Shown here piece after piece: positions 17,211 to 26,564 of a DNA stretch of 64,000 nucleotides (position 1 is its first letter; each line of letters begins with the position of its first letter). The translations under genes were made by a program, and so were the position numbers. The stretch spans positions 806,001 through 870,000 of the forward strand of contig NZ_CP050307.1 in assembly GCF_014189535.1 (NCBI RefSeq), read 5' to 3'. The notes under the pieces were generated by a model. It did not search any database, was not told the DNA's origin, and saw nothing but the letters and a program-made list of their open reading frames with translations. Origin of the DNA: Rhizobium lusitanum (lineage in GTDB: Bacteria; Pseudomonadota; Alphaproteobacteria; Rhizobiales; Rhizobiaceae).

Positions 17211-18707
17211 ATGCATTTCAAGTTCTTATCCGTAGTGGCTCTTGCCGCGAGCCTTCTGGCAACGGCCGCCTATGCGCAATCGGCGAAGGATACGCTGACG
17301 ATCGACCTGCCGAATGATGCGGCCACGCTCGATCCGCATCTTCAATGGGACACGGACAGCTACAGCGTCTATCGCAATATCTTCGACAATCTCATCACCC
17401 GCGATACAGCGGGCGCGATCGTGCCGCAGATCGCAACCTCCTGGAAATATCTCGACGACAAGACCCTCGAATTCCAGATTCGCGACGATGTGACCTTCCA
17501 GGACGGCAGCAAGCTGACAGCCGAGGATGTCGCCTACAGCGTCAACCGCATTATCGATCCGGCTCTGAAGAGCCCGCAATTGTCGCAGTTCAACCAGATC
17601 GTCAAGGCCGAGGCCACCAGCCCGACAGTAGTTAAGATGACGACGAAATCGCCCTATCCGGTGCTGATTGCCCAGCTCGTCAAGCTGTCGATCGTACCAA
17701 AGGCCTATGTCGAGAGGGTGGGAGCTCAGGAGTTCAATCTGAAGCCGATGGGCAGCGGCCCCTACAGGCTGGTGCAGTGGCAGAAGGGTGTGCAAACCGA
17801 GCTTCAGGCGAATGATCACTACTGGCGCGCAAAGCCGCCCTTCGAGCACGTCGTCTTCCGCGCCGTGCCCGACGTCTCCACCCGCATCGCTGATCTGAAG
17901 ACCGGGAAGGCCGACCTCGTTCGCGATCTTCCTTCGGATCAGGCGATTGCGCTGAAGAGCAGCGAGGAGGCGCAGGTGCTCTCGGTTCCGACCGAGCGCG
18001 TCGGCTATATCTACATCAACGCCCAGGCTGGTGCGACGCAGGATGTCCGCGTGCGCCATGCGATCGCCTATGCCATCGACCGGCAGACCCTGGTCGATGC
18101 GCTGCTCCAGGGCTTCGGCTCACCGGTCAACGTCGTCGGTGCCAAACCGATCTTCGGTTACACCGAGAGGGTCGACGGCTACCCCTTTGATCCGGATAAG
18201 GCGCGCGCCCTGATCAAGGATGCGGGTGCCGAAGGGGCGAAGATCGAGTTTTTGACTTCGCCCTCCTATGATCGTTCCATGGTGGAAGCCATCCAGCAGA
18301 TGCTGAACGATGTGGGCCTTGATACGACGATCACCTCGCTCGATCAGGCGACATTCCTGAAGCGTCGCCAGGGAGACGCCAAGGACGCCGGCAGCATGGC
18401 TTTCGGTCGCTGGTCCTGCGCCTGCCAGGATGCGGACGGTATCATTTTCCCGCTCTTCCGCACCGGCAGCAGCTGGGCGAAATACAGCAATCCGCAGTTC
18501 GACAGCCTCGTCGACGATGCCCGTTCGACGCTCGACAGCGACAAGCGGCTGGAGGACTACCGGAAGGCCTATGAAATCCTGAAGCAGGACGTGCCGGGCA
18601 TCGGGCTTTATCAGGGCGATGCCGTCTACGGCGCCAGCAAGAATCTGAAATGGCAGCCGAGCCCCAACGAAGCCATGTTCGTCATGGACATGAGCTGGCA
18701 GCAATAG
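17211..18707 (+). CDS. Peptide/opine-type ABC substrate-binding protein (orphan)
   Basis: A 498-aa SBP_bac_5 (DppA/OppA) protein with a Sec signal peptide (KFLSVVALAASLLATAAYAQ, cleavage near residue 23). Family motifs: DAATLDPHLQWDTDSYSVYRNIFDNL, DVTFQDGSKLTAEDVAYSVNRI, RHAIAYAIDRQTLVDALLQG. The ribosome binding site is AAAGGGGG. No permease or ATPase genes of this family lie next to it, so it either uses components from elsewhere (a full set lies at 32.4-37.6 kb) or is an orphan. Genes on both sides are hydrolases, suggesting the imported compound is hydrolysed. Confidence 0.93.
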   Translation: MHFKFLSVVALAASLLATAAYAQSAKDTLTIDLPNDAATLDPHLQWDTDSYSVYRNIFDNLITRDTAGAIVPQIATSWKYLDDKTLEFQIRDDVTFQDGSKLTAEDVAYSVNRIIDPALKSPQLSQFNQIVKAEATSPTVVKMTTKSPYPVLIAQLVKLSIVPKAYVERVGAQEFNLKPMGSGPYRLVQWQKGVQTELQANDHYWRAKPPFEHVVFRAVPDVSTRIADLKTGKADLVRDLPSDQAIALKSSEEAQVLSVPTERVGYIYINAQAGATQDVRVRHAIAYAIDRQTLVDALLQGFGSPVNVVGAKPIFGYTERVDGYPFDPDKARALIKDAGAEGAKIEFLTSPSYDRSMVEAIQQMLNDVGLDTTITSLDQATFLKRRQGDAKDAGSMAFGRWSCACQDADGIIFPLFRTGSSWAKYSNPQFDSLVDDARSTLDSDKRLEDYRKAYEILKQDVPGIGLYQGDAVYGASKNLKWQPSPNEAMFVMDMSWQQ

Positions 18708-18830
18708 GCCGGGCAGATTATGGATTCGGCCGGTGACTGGAGCCTGCCTTTCTGTATCAATAGGCTAGACGTGTCCGACGATTCTGATCCGCCGGACACC
18801 ATGTCCTCCCGCCTTTGACCTTTCGTTCGG

Positions 18831-19997
18831 ATGGCTTCCATGACCCTTGCTATTTCTCCCGATGATATCGACCAGGCGGCGCTGCTTTTGGAATTGCAGC
18901 GTTGGGTGGAGATCGAAACCCACACGCCGGACGCCGACGCCGTGAACCGGCTAGCCGATCGTGTCGAGGCAATTGCCAAGACAGCAGGTCTGGAAACCGA
19001 GCGGACGCCCGGAACGCTGGGCTTCGGCGATATTCTGGCGGTGCGTTCTCCTCGTCCTGCCGGCAGCAACCAGAAGAGCACGCTCATCCTGGCGCATCTG
19101 GACACGGTTCATGCGGCCGGCACGATCAAGAACCAACTGCCCTGGCGGCAGGAGGGTGACCGCCTCTACGGACCTGGTATTTACGACATGAAGTCCGGCG
19201 CCCTGATGGCGCTGGAGGCGATGAAGCTTGCGGTCCAGCATGGCTCCGGCCCCAAACTCCCCATAGATCTGCTGTTCATGCCGGATGAAGAAGTCGGCAG
19301 TCTCAGTTCCCGCGCGCTCATCGAGGCCTATAGCCGCAATGCCGGCTACGCTCTGGTGGTCGAGCCCGCTCGTGATGGTGGCAAGATCGTCGTCGCGCGC
19401 AAGGGCGTGGCCATGTTCGACATCGTCGTTCGCGGCCGCGCCTCCCATGCTGGCACCCGGCCGCAGGATGGACGCAGCGCCGTCCACGCCGCCGCAAGGT
19501 TGGTGCTCGAACTCGAAGCATTGAACGACCCCTCGCGCGGCATCACGGTGACTGTCGGCACCATCCATGGCGGAACCGGACGCAACACCGTGCCGGCGGA
19601 GTGCCAGATGCAACTTGACGTGCGGGTGCCCGACGAACCGACGGCGACGGAAATCCTCGGCAAGATCGAGGCCCTGAAGCCGGTCGATCCGGATATCACG
19701 CTCGAAATCAGCGGCGGTCTCAATAGGCCGCCATTTCCGCAATCCGAAAGCGGTAAGCGGCTTTTCGACCATACTGCTGGGATTGCCGCCGAACTCGGAA
19801 TCAAGCTCGAAGGTGTCAGTACCGGCGGCGGTTCGGACGGCAATTTCACCGCAGCTATCGGCGTCGCCACGCTTGATGGGCTGGGTGCAGACGGCGCTGG
19901 CGCGCATACGTTTGACGAGTATATCTTCGTTAGCAGCATCGCGCCTAGAACGGCATTGCTGGCCAATCTGATGTTGACGCTCGACGGCAAGGAATGA
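18831..19997 (+). CDS. M20-family metallopeptidase (carboxypeptidase G2-like)
   Basis: A 388-aa di-zinc peptidase of the M20/M28 clan, close in layout to glutamate carboxypeptidase. Zinc ligands and catalytic residues are visible: LILAHLDTVHAAG, GPGIYDMKSG, catalytic Glu pair in FMPDEEVGS, LVVEPAR, and the last ligand in GAGAHTFDEYIF. The dimerisation domain starts at VRGRASHAGTRPQDG. No signal peptide, so cytosolic. The start could be ATG 18831 or 18840. It lies 123 bp after the orphan binding protein and probably hydrolyses the imported peptide or N-acyl amino acid. Confidence 0.92.
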   Translation: MASMTLAISPDDIDQAALLLELQRWVEIETHTPDADAVNRLADRVEAIAKTAGLETERTPGTLGFGDILAVRSPRPAGSNQKSTLILAHLDTVHAAGTIKNQLPWRQEGDRLYGPGIYDMKSGALMALEAMKLAVQHGSGPKLPIDLLFMPDEEVGSLSSRALIEAYSRNAGYALVVEPARDGGKIVVARKGVAMFDIVVRGRASHAGTRPQDGRSAVHAAARLVLELEALNDPSRGITVTVGTIHGGTGRNTVPAECQMQLDVRVPDEPTATEILGKIEALKPVDPDITLEISGGLNRPPFPQSESGKRLFDHTAGIAAELGIKLEGVSTGGGSDGNFTAAIGVATLDGLGADGAGAHTFDEYIFVSSIAPRTALLANLMLTLDGKE

Positions 19998-20023
19998 TGC
20001 CCGGCAGCGGGTGAGGCGGTGGC

Positions 20024-21007
20024 TTAGAAATTGAACCTGTGCGCGGCACCTTCGACCGGATTGGCCCAGACCATGGAGCCCGGCGCGAACGGTGTCTCGC
20101 CTTCCGCGCGCGCGACCATCTCCCCCATATCGGTGATATCGAGATGGATGATCGCCTCGGCGCCGAGGCGTTCGACATGACGAACCTTGCCTTGCCACTG
20201 GCCGTCGGTTTCCGAGAGTTTGATATGCTCGGGCCGGATCCCGTAGGTCTTGCACCCGAAACGTTCGGCGATCTCGCCGCTGTAGAGGTTCATTCTGGGG
20301 CTGCCGATGAAGCCGGCGACGAACGGGGTGGCCGGGTGGCGATAGAGCTCCATCGGACTGCCGACCTGCTCGATCGCGCCGCCCTTCAGGACGACGATCT
20401 TGTCGGCCATAGTCATGGCTTCGACCTGATCATGGGTGACGTAAATCATCGTCGTCTTCAGGCGGGCGTGAAGTTCCGATATCTCCAGCCGCATCTGGGC
20501 TCTGAGCGACGCGTCGAGATTGGAGAGCGGTTCATCGAACAGGAAGACCTTGGGATCGCGCACGATGGCGCGGCCGATGGCGACGCGCTGCCGCTGGCCG
20601 CCGGAAAGCTGCTTCGGCTTGCGGTCGAGCAGCTGAGAGAGCTGGAGCGTGTCGGCGGCCGCACGCACCTTGGCCTCGATCTCCGCTTTCGGGCGGCGGG
20701 CAAGCGATAGCCCGAAGCCGATATTTTCCGCGACGGTCATATGCGGATAGAGCGCGTAGCTCTGGAACACCATGGCGATGCCGCGCTCGGAAGGCTCGGC
20801 ATGGGTGACATCCTTTTCGCCTATGGTGAGCGAGCCCGAGGTCGATTCCTCCAGGCCGGCGATGATGCGCAGCAAGGTCGACTTGCCACAGCCGGACGGT
20901 CCGACGAAGACGACGAATTCACCGGAGCGCACCTCGAGATCGATCCCCTTGATGACCTCGAGTGCGCCGAAGCTTTTGCGGATCTGCTTCAGAGTGAGTT
21001 CAGCCAT
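20024..21007 (-). CDS. Sugar ABC transporter ATPase, UgpC/MsmK type
   Basis: A 327-aa CUT1-family ATPase: Walker [10 protein letters not shown], signature [15 protein letters not shown], Walker [13 protein letters not shown]-loop [16 protein letters not shown], and a C-terminal OB-type regulatory domain ([10 protein letters not shown]). It is the last gene of the rhamnoside operon, 4 bp from the preceding permease. The C-terminus is a little short for the family (usually 350-370 aa). Confidence 0.93.
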   Translation of the reverse strand: MAELTLKQIRKSFGALEVIKGIDLEVRSGEFVVFVGPSGCGKSTLLRIIAGLEESTSGSLTIGEKDVTHAEPSERGIAMVFQSYALYPHMTVAENIGFGLSLARRPKAEIEAKVRAAADTLQLSQLLDRKPKQLSGGQRQRVAIGRAIVRDPKVFLFDEPLSNLDASLRAQMRLEISELHARLKTTMIYVTHDQVEAMTMADKIVVLKGGAIEQVGSPMELYRHPATPFVAGFIGSPRMNLYSGEIAERFGCKTYGIRPEHIKLSETDGQWQGKVRHVERLGAEAIIHLDITDMGEMVARAEGETPFAPGSMVWANPVEGAAHRFNF

Positions 21008-21011
21008 TGCA

Positions 21012-21839
21012 CTAACCTTTCACGGCGCCGGCCGTCATGCCCGCCACGATCTGTCTGTTGAAGAAGATGAAGACGATCAGGGGAGGGATCGTGACGAGAA
21101 GGATATTCATGAAGAGCAGGTTGTACTGGCTCGTATACATACTCTGGAAGTTATAGAGCGTGAGCTGAACGGTGACGTTCTCCTTGCCCGGTAGGTAATA
21201 GAGTGGGTTGGTGAAATCGTTGAAGATCGCGATCGACTGCACCACGATGTTGGTGACGGTCACCGGCTTCAGCAGCGGCAGGATGACCCGAAAGAAGATC
21301 TGCCAAGGTTTGGCACCGTCGATCCGCGCCGCTTCGTCCAGATCACGCGGGATCGTTGCGATGAACGACCTGAACAGAAGGGTCGAGAAGGAGAGGTTGT
21401 AGGCGACCTGAATGAGGATCATCCCGCTGATCGTCTTGAACAGGCCGAGTTCCTGCAGCAGCCCGATCGTCGGCACGACGGCGGGCGGCATCATCAGGCC
21501 CATGAAAAGAGCGACGGACGCCACGCTATTCCATCCCGTCTTTCGCCGCTGCATCACATAGCCGACCATCGCCGAGAGCAGAATCAGGATCGTGACCGAG
21601 ACGACGGTGATCAGCGTCGAATTGAAGTAGGCGAGAACCAGCTGGTAGTCGCGCGCCTTGAACACCGCGACCAGATTGTCCCATAACAGCCATTTCTCCG
21701 GCAGGCCGAAGTTCAGCCGGGAGGCCTCGGGTTTCGACTTCGCTGCCTGCAACAGCACAAAGACGAAGGGCAGGACGAAGATCACCATGGCGATGGCAAG
21801 AGCGATCAATCCGGTAACATAAGGTCGTATCTTTCTCAT
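21012..21839 (-). CDS. Sugar ABC transporter permease (MalG type)
   Basis: A 275-aa inner-membrane permease with six TM helices and the EAA coupling loop [24 protein letters not shown] 21839 overlaps the stop of the preceding MalF-type permease by 4 bp (ATGA), so translation is coupled. A much longer open frame upstream is an artefact of high GC. Confidence 0.92.
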   Translation of the reverse strand: MRKIRPYVTGLIALAIAMVIFVLPFVFVLLQAAKSKPEASRLNFGLPEKWLLWDNLVAVFKARDYQLVLAYFNSTLITVVSVTILILLSAMVGYVMQRRKTGWNSVASVALFMGLMMPPAVVPTIGLLQELGLFKTISGMILIQVAYNLSFSTLLFRSFIATIPRDLDEAARIDGAKPWQIFFRVILPLLKPVTVTNIVVQSIAIFNDFTNPLYYLPGKENVTVQLTLYNFQSMYTSQYNLLFMNILLVTIPPLIVFIFFNRQIVAGMTAGAVKG

Positions 21840-22714
21840 TCCTCGACCTCGCGCCGGTTGAACCACAGGGTAAGGGGCAGGATGATGATGGCAATCAGCG
21901 CAAACAGGATGACGTTGCCGGCGGTCGACAGGCCGTAGAAGCCCGCCTGATACTGCTTGTAGATCACCGATGCGATGACATCCGACGAAAAGCCCGGTCC
22001 GCCACGGGTCATCGCCCAAATGAGATCGAAGGATCTGAGGCCGCCGATGAGCGACAAGGTGACGACCGTGATCATGGCCGGACGCACGAGCGGCAAGGTG
22101 ATCCGCGAAAATTGCTGGAGCCGCGTGGCGCCGTCGATGCGGGCCGCCTCGTAGTAGTCAGGGCTGATCGCGGCAATACCGGCGATGAAGATCAGGGTCG
22201 CGAGGCCTACACCCTTCCACAGGTCAACGAGGGCCACGGAAAAGAGCGCCAGTGCCGGATTGGTGAGCCATCCCGGGCCAGGGATCCCCAGCGTTTCCAG
22301 CGCGACATTGATGATGCCCCTGGTTGGATGCATCATCACCGTGAAGGTGATGCCAATGCCGATGGTCGAGACCAGAACGGGGAAGAAGACCAGCGTGCGC
22401 AGGAAGCCGCGCGCGAAGATATTCCCGGTCAGCAGCACCGCCAACAGAAGGCCGCATACGGTTTTCAGTCCCGATGTCGTCACGGCGTAGATCAGCGTGT
22501 TCACGAGCCCCTGAACCAGGAAAGGCTCGGAAAAGAACTGCCGGAAATTCTCCAGCCCGATGAATTCCGCCGTGCTGAGATCCCAGCGTGTCAGGCTGAA
22601 CCACAGGGAAGAGACCGTGGGGGCCAGAAACAGCACGCCATAGATGATGGCGGCCGGGATGAAGAACCACAGGGGATAGGGTGATGTGTGCGAGCGCGGG
22701 CGTGTCTCAGTCAT
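21836..22714 (-). CDS. Sugar ABC transporter permease (MalF type)
   Basis: A 292-aa permease with six TM helices and EAA loop AARIDGATRLQQFSRITLPLV. Sits between the binding-protein gene (66 bp upstream) and the second permease (4-bp overlap). Together with the other parts it forms a CUT1 importer. Confidence 0.93.
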   Translation of the reverse strand: MTETRPRSHTSPYPLWFFIPAAIIYGVLFLAPTVSSLWFSLTRWDLSTAEFIGLENFRQFFSEPFLVQGLVNTLIYAVTTSGLKTVCGLLLAVLLTGNIFARGFLRTLVFFPVLVSTIGIGITFTVMMHPTRGIINVALETLGIPGPGWLTNPALALFSVALVDLWKGVGLATLIFIAGIAAISPDYYEAARIDGATRLQQFSRITLPLVRPAMITVVTLSLIGGLRSFDLIWAMTRGGPGFSSDVIASVIYKQYQAGFYGLSTAGNVILFALIAIIILPLTLWFNRREVEE

Positions 22715-22780
22715 AGCTCCCTCTCCGATCGGGTGAAACCCCGCCCGCGAAAGGCGAGGTCGATTTTCCCGAAGGGCGCG

Positions 22781-24064
22781 CTACCAGTTGGGGATGCCGA
22801 GTTGCTTTGCCTGCTTGCGCACATCGTCGTCATAGAGTGCGGCGGCGTCGGCCGGCTGGCGGATGCCAGAACCGACTTCGACGGTGATCTGCTCCAGCGA
22901 CGGCCCCTTGATCGGCGAGGAGAACTCCAATGCCGGCGTCGTCAGGCCTTTTGTCTCGAAATATGGAAGCATGTCCTTGACCGAAGGCGGCACGTCGGCG
23001 GGCAAGGGGCAGCCATTGACGAGAGATGGCCCCTGCACGGTATTGGTCGCCATCATGATCTTGCAGCCCTCGACGCTTCCAACAAAGTCCACGAATTTCT
23101 TGGCCTCGTCGATATGCTTGCTGCCGGTCGGGATATAGGCGGCCGCCGGCATCCAGACTGTCAGGCCATTCTTCGATGCGTCGTCTCCTGGCTGAGCAAA
23201 GAAGCCGACATCATTGAGGTTGTCGGAATAGTCCTGCTTGAGGGCGCCGATCGCGAAGGTCAGCATCGGATAGTGCGCGGCTTCTCCCGTCGCCACCATT
23301 CTGAGCCCATCATCATAGCTGGCGGCGCCAAAGTCTTCATTCATCAGGCCGGCGTCGTGTACCTCCTTCAGATGCTCGAAGCCTTTCATGGCGGCTGGTG
23401 TCGTGGCGTACTTGATCTTGTTGTTCGTGTAATCCTCGGCGAAATTCGGAACGGCGGCATTGAGATTGTAATAGTCCGCCAGCACGAAGAGCTGAGAGGT
23501 CCAGGTATCGCGATAGGTCTGCGCGATGGCCACCTTGCCGGCCGCCTTCACCTTCTCGTTGTTGGCCATGAATTCGGCCCATGTCTTCGGAACGGAGAGG
23601 CCGAGCTCCTGATAGATCTTCCTGTTATAGAAAATCCCACCGCCCTGGGCTGTGCCGAAAGGGACGCCATAGACCTTGCCGTCGGCTCGCACGACCGCCT
23701 TGAAGCTCTCATTCACGTTCGCCTGCGACGACAGGTTGCTCAGATCGACCAGTGTACGCCCGGGCTTGATGGCCTGCATCAGCGAGCCGGAATTGTAGAG
23801 GAACACATCGGACATCTCGCCGGTCGCAAGACGCGTTTTGATGATGTTGTCTCCCTCGCCGCCGCCCGGCCGTTGTTCGATGTCGATCGAGACATCGGGG
23901 GCTTTCTTCTCGTAGGCCGCCACCAGCGCGTCGGCGGCCGCGACCGTGTCGGGGCTATTGTCGATCAGAAACGAAAGCTTGGTTTCCGCCTGCGACGGGC
24001 CGGCCGCGATCAATGCGGCAAGCGCCGACGCGGTCGCAAAAATGACTCCAATACGCTTTGTCAT
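22781..24064 (-). CDS. Sugar ABC transporter substrate-binding protein
   Basis: A 427-aa SBP_bac_1 periplasmic protein with a Sec signal peptide ending about residue 27 (AALIAAGPSQA). Body motifs: KAPDVSIDIEQRPGGGEGDN, YGVPFGTAQGGGIFYNRKIYQELGL. Strong ribosome binding site GGAGGAGG. It follows the GH78 rhamnosidase by 45 bp, so the ligand is probably rhamnose or a rhamnosyl oligosaccharide or glycoside. Confidence 0.93.
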   Translation of the reverse strand: MTKRIGVIFATASALAALIAAGPSQAETKLSFLIDNSPDTVAAADALVAAYEKKAPDVSIDIEQRPGGGEGDNIIKTRLATGEMSDVFLYNSGSLMQAIKPGRTLVDLSNLSSQANVNESFKAVVRADGKVYGVPFGTAQGGGIFYNRKIYQELGLSVPKTWAEFMANNEKVKAAGKVAIAQTYRDTWTSQLFVLADYYNLNAAVPNFAEDYTNNKIKYATTPAAMKGFEHLKEVHDAGLMNEDFGAASYDDGLRMVATGEAAHYPMLTFAIGALKQDYSDNLNDVGFFAQPGDDASKNGLTVWMPAAAYIPTGSKHIDEAKKFVDFVGSVEGCKIMMATNTVQGPSLVNGCPLPADVPPSVKDMLPYFETKGLTTPALEFSSPIKGPSLEQITVEVGSGIRQPADAAALYDDDVRKQAKQLGIPNW

Positions 24065-24109
24065 GACGTTCCTCCTCCGAACGATGAGACATTGAACGAT
24101 TATGCGGCT

Positions 24110-26425
24110 TCAGATCTTGGGAAGCGTGAAGACGATCTCATGCGTTCCCGGATCGATAGTCGTCTCCCCTACGACTGGCTTTCCATCGACCGACGGGTTC
24201 TGGTGTCGACGCCCCGGTCGGAACCGTCCGACGCACCCTTTCGGCAATGTCAGCCGATAGGTCACCTTGTCGCCGCTCAGCTCCCATGCGGCTTCAATGC
24301 GACCCTGAGGCACGTCATGATGGGCGGTAACGGGCGAGAGTGATGGGATAGGCGCCGGATCGATGATGACTTCGGCAAAACCCGGTGCGCTTGGGCTTGG
24401 CGAAATGCCGGCGACGCTTTCGAACAACCATTGGCAAACGGCGCCGTAGGCATAGTGATTGTAGCTGTTCATGTCCGGGTCGTAGATGGTGCCGTCGGGC
24501 GCCAGCGCATCCCAGCGTTCCCAGATCGTCGTCGCGCCCTGCGCGACCTGATAGAGCCAGCCGGGGACCTCCTGTTGGAGGAAGACCTTCTCGGCAAGAT
24601 CGTCCAGATCGAGCTTCGTCAGGGCCGGCAGCAAAGCGGGCGTGCCGATGAAGCCGGTGCCGATCTTGTAGTCGGCGTCGATGACTACCTGGCGGAAATG
24701 CTGCTTGGCCGCTTCCTGGTGCTCGGCGGGGATCAGATCGTAGAGAAATGCCAGTGCATAGGACGTTTGGTCGTTATGTGCGAGGCGCCCCGATGGAGTG
24801 ATGAATTCGTGCGCGAAAGCTTCCCTGATCTTGCCTGCGCGCGCCGTCATCCGCTCTTCGAGCCTGTGATCGCCAACGACGGCTGCGATCTTCGCCAGAA
24901 GGTCGCTCGAAATGAAGTGGTAAAGTGTTGCCGCGCAATCGTCGCCGATGGTCGGACGGGGCTTGCGGTTGTCGCCGATCGGCTGGAGCCAATCGCCGAA
25001 AGTAAAGCCCCGGTCACCCCAGTGGGACGGTGGCCGCACGATGGGGCCGTCTGAGATCGACCAGATAAAATCGACCCAACGCGCCATGGCATCCAGGCAT
25101 TCCGAGAGAATCTGGCGATCGCCATAATGGGTGTAGAGCACCCAGGGGATGACGACGATCGCATCGCCCCAGCCGGTCGAGCCGGCAAAGCCCGGGAAAT
25201 TCTCGGGGTGCAGGCGCGTTGGATCCGGCGAGAAGTGGGAAACCGCTCCATCCGGTCGCTGATCGGCCATGACATCGCGCAGATATTTTCTAAGGAACGA
25301 CTGACTGTCCGTCAGCCAGCATGCCGTTGCCGCAAACACCTGAGCGTCGCCGGTCCAGCCGAGGCGCTCATCGCGCTGCGGGCAATCGGTCGGCACCTCG
25401 ATGAAGTTGGCGCGTTGCGACCAGATGGTGTTCTGCACAAGCCGGTTGACGAGCGCATTGCCCGAGGTGAAGCCGCCGGCGAGGATGGGGACGGAGGAGA
25501 TCGGGACCGAGGTGATCGCGACGATTTCCGCCTCGCCCTTGATCGTTATCCGGGCATAGCGAAAGCCCTGGAAGGTGAAATGCGGCGCGTAGGTTTCATC
25601 GCCGCCGCCGCGCAGCGTATAGATCGTGTGCGCCGGGGCGGTTCGGTAGTTGCGGTTGTCGAAATAACGATCGGGGCCCAGAATCTCGGAATGTTCGACC
25701 TGTACTTCCGCGCCGGCCGTGCCACGAACCTTGTATCGCACATAGCCGCCGACATTCTGCCCGAAGTCATGGATCGTGCGGCCCTCTGCATCGATCCAGC
25801 TTTCGATCGGGGCAATTGGCTGCAGTTCCTTCACCGGTGCGGTTTCATGGGCGACAAGCAGCGTCTTGTCGAAGGACAGCTTTTCCGTGCCGTGGCTCTC
25901 GGAAAGCCCTTCCTCGCGCGCATCATAGATCTCGCCGAAATAGATGCCGGATTTGCGGATCGGCAGCAGACCGCTTCGCCAGTTCGTGTCCGTGGAAAGA
26001 ATGATGCCGGCAGGACCGACCAGGTCCACGATCGCTGCCGTCCTGTCGCCCCAGCAGTTGGGAATGGCCTTCCACATTAGCGGGGAGCGGTACCATCCGT
26101 CGGCAAGCCAGATCTCGATGCGGTTCGTGCCGGATTTGAGGAGGTCGGACACATCGTAGCGCTGATAGGCAATGCGATCGTCATAATTGGTCCAGCCCGG
26201 CGTCAGCAAATCGTCGCCGACGCGCTTGCCGTTGATGAAGCAACGATAAAGGCCGAGTGCCGAGATGAAGAGCTCGATCGGTCCGGTCAGTCCGTCGAGA
26301 TTGAACGTGTTGGCAATGAAGCTTGCGGCCGTGCCCTGACCTTGGTCCGACAGTGGCGCGATCATCTCGCCAGCCCAATCACGCGAAACCCTGCTGCCCC
26401 TAATGGCGGATGGCTGAAAGTTCAT
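24110..26425 (-). CDS. Alpha-L-rhamnosidase, glycoside hydrolase family 78
   Basis: A 771-aa GH78 enzyme removing terminal L-rhamnose from glycosides (flavonoid glycosides, pectin side chains). Domain order: N-terminal carbohydrate-binding beta domain with LFISALGLYRCFINGKRVGDD and LTPGWTNYDDRIAYQRYDVS, a concanavalin-like domain, the (alpha/alpha)6 catalytic barrel with VPTDCPQRDERLGWTGDAQV at about residue 350 and TTIWERWDAL at about 640, and a C-terminal beta domain. No signal peptide, so hydrolysis is cytosolic after uptake by the ABC system downstream. ATG 26425 follows GGGAGGATTT; the longer frame crosses the operator and is rejected. Strict co-transcription with the transporter is likely. 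Confidence 0.95.
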   Translation of the reverse strand: MNFQPSAIRGSRVSRDWAGEMIAPLSDQGQGTAASFIANTFNLDGLTGPIELFISALGLYRCFINGKRVGDDLLTPGWTNYDDRIAYQRYDVSDLLKSGTNRIEIWLADGWYRSPLMWKAIPNCWGDRTAAIVDLVGPAGIILSTDTNWRSGLLPIRKSGIYFGEIYDAREEGLSESHGTEKLSFDKTLLVAHETAPVKELQPIAPIESWIDAEGRTIHDFGQNVGGYVRYKVRGTAGAEVQVEHSEILGPDRYFDNRNYRTAPAHTIYTLRGGGDETYAPHFTFQGFRYARITIKGEAEIVAITSVPISSVPILAGGFTSGNALVNRLVQNTIWSQRANFIEVPTDCPQRDERLGWTGDAQVFAATACWLTDSQSFLRKYLRDVMADQRPDGAVSHFSPDPTRLHPENFPGFAGSTGWGDAIVVIPWVLYTHYGDRQILSECLDAMARWVDFIWSISDGPIVRPPSHWGDRGFTFGDWLQPIGDNRKPRPTIGDDCAATLYHFISSDLLAKIAAVVGDHRLEERMTARAGKIREAFAHEFITPSGRLAHNDQTSYALAFLYDLIPAEHQEAAKQHFRQVVIDADYKIGTGFIGTPALLPALTKLDLDDLAEKVFLQQEVPGWLYQVAQGATTIWERWDALAPDGTIYDPDMNSYNHYAYGAVCQWLFESVAGISPSPSAPGFAEVIIDPAPIPSLSPVTAHHDVPQGRIEAAWELSGDKVTYRLTLPKGCVGRFRPGRRHQNPSVDGKPVVGETTIDPGTHEIVFTLPKI

Positions 26426-26440
26426 CAAATCCTCCCATTT

Positions 26441-26472
26441 ATGTAGAACGTTCTCCGTATAACGTTCTACAT
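26441..26472. promoter_or_regulatory. LacI-type double operator of the rhamnoside operon
   Basis: Perfect 12-bp inverted arms ATGTAGAACGTT (26441-26452) and AACGTTCTACAT (26461-26472). Each half contains its own LacI-like palindrome with a central CG: AGAACGTTCT (26445-26454) and TAACGTTCTA (26460-26469, 8 of 10). It lies 15 bp upstream of the rhamnosidase start and about 90 bp upstream of lacI, so one regulator can control both directions. Confidence 0.75.
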
Positions 26473-26564
26473 TTTTTGCCGATGTGCAATAGAAAATTTG
26501 TGAGCGTTCTGTCATGGTGAGCGGACACGTGTCGCGCGACTCGCGGATCAGGTCTGGGAATTTC

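Noticed and set aside
18951..20255. 434-codon minus-strand frame
   Set aside because: Antisense to the M20 peptidase, whose metal ligands are intact.
22688..24343. 551-codon plus-strand frame
   Set aside because: It is antisense to the sugar-binding protein and rhamnosidase, both with clear motifs; high GC keeps the opposite frame open.
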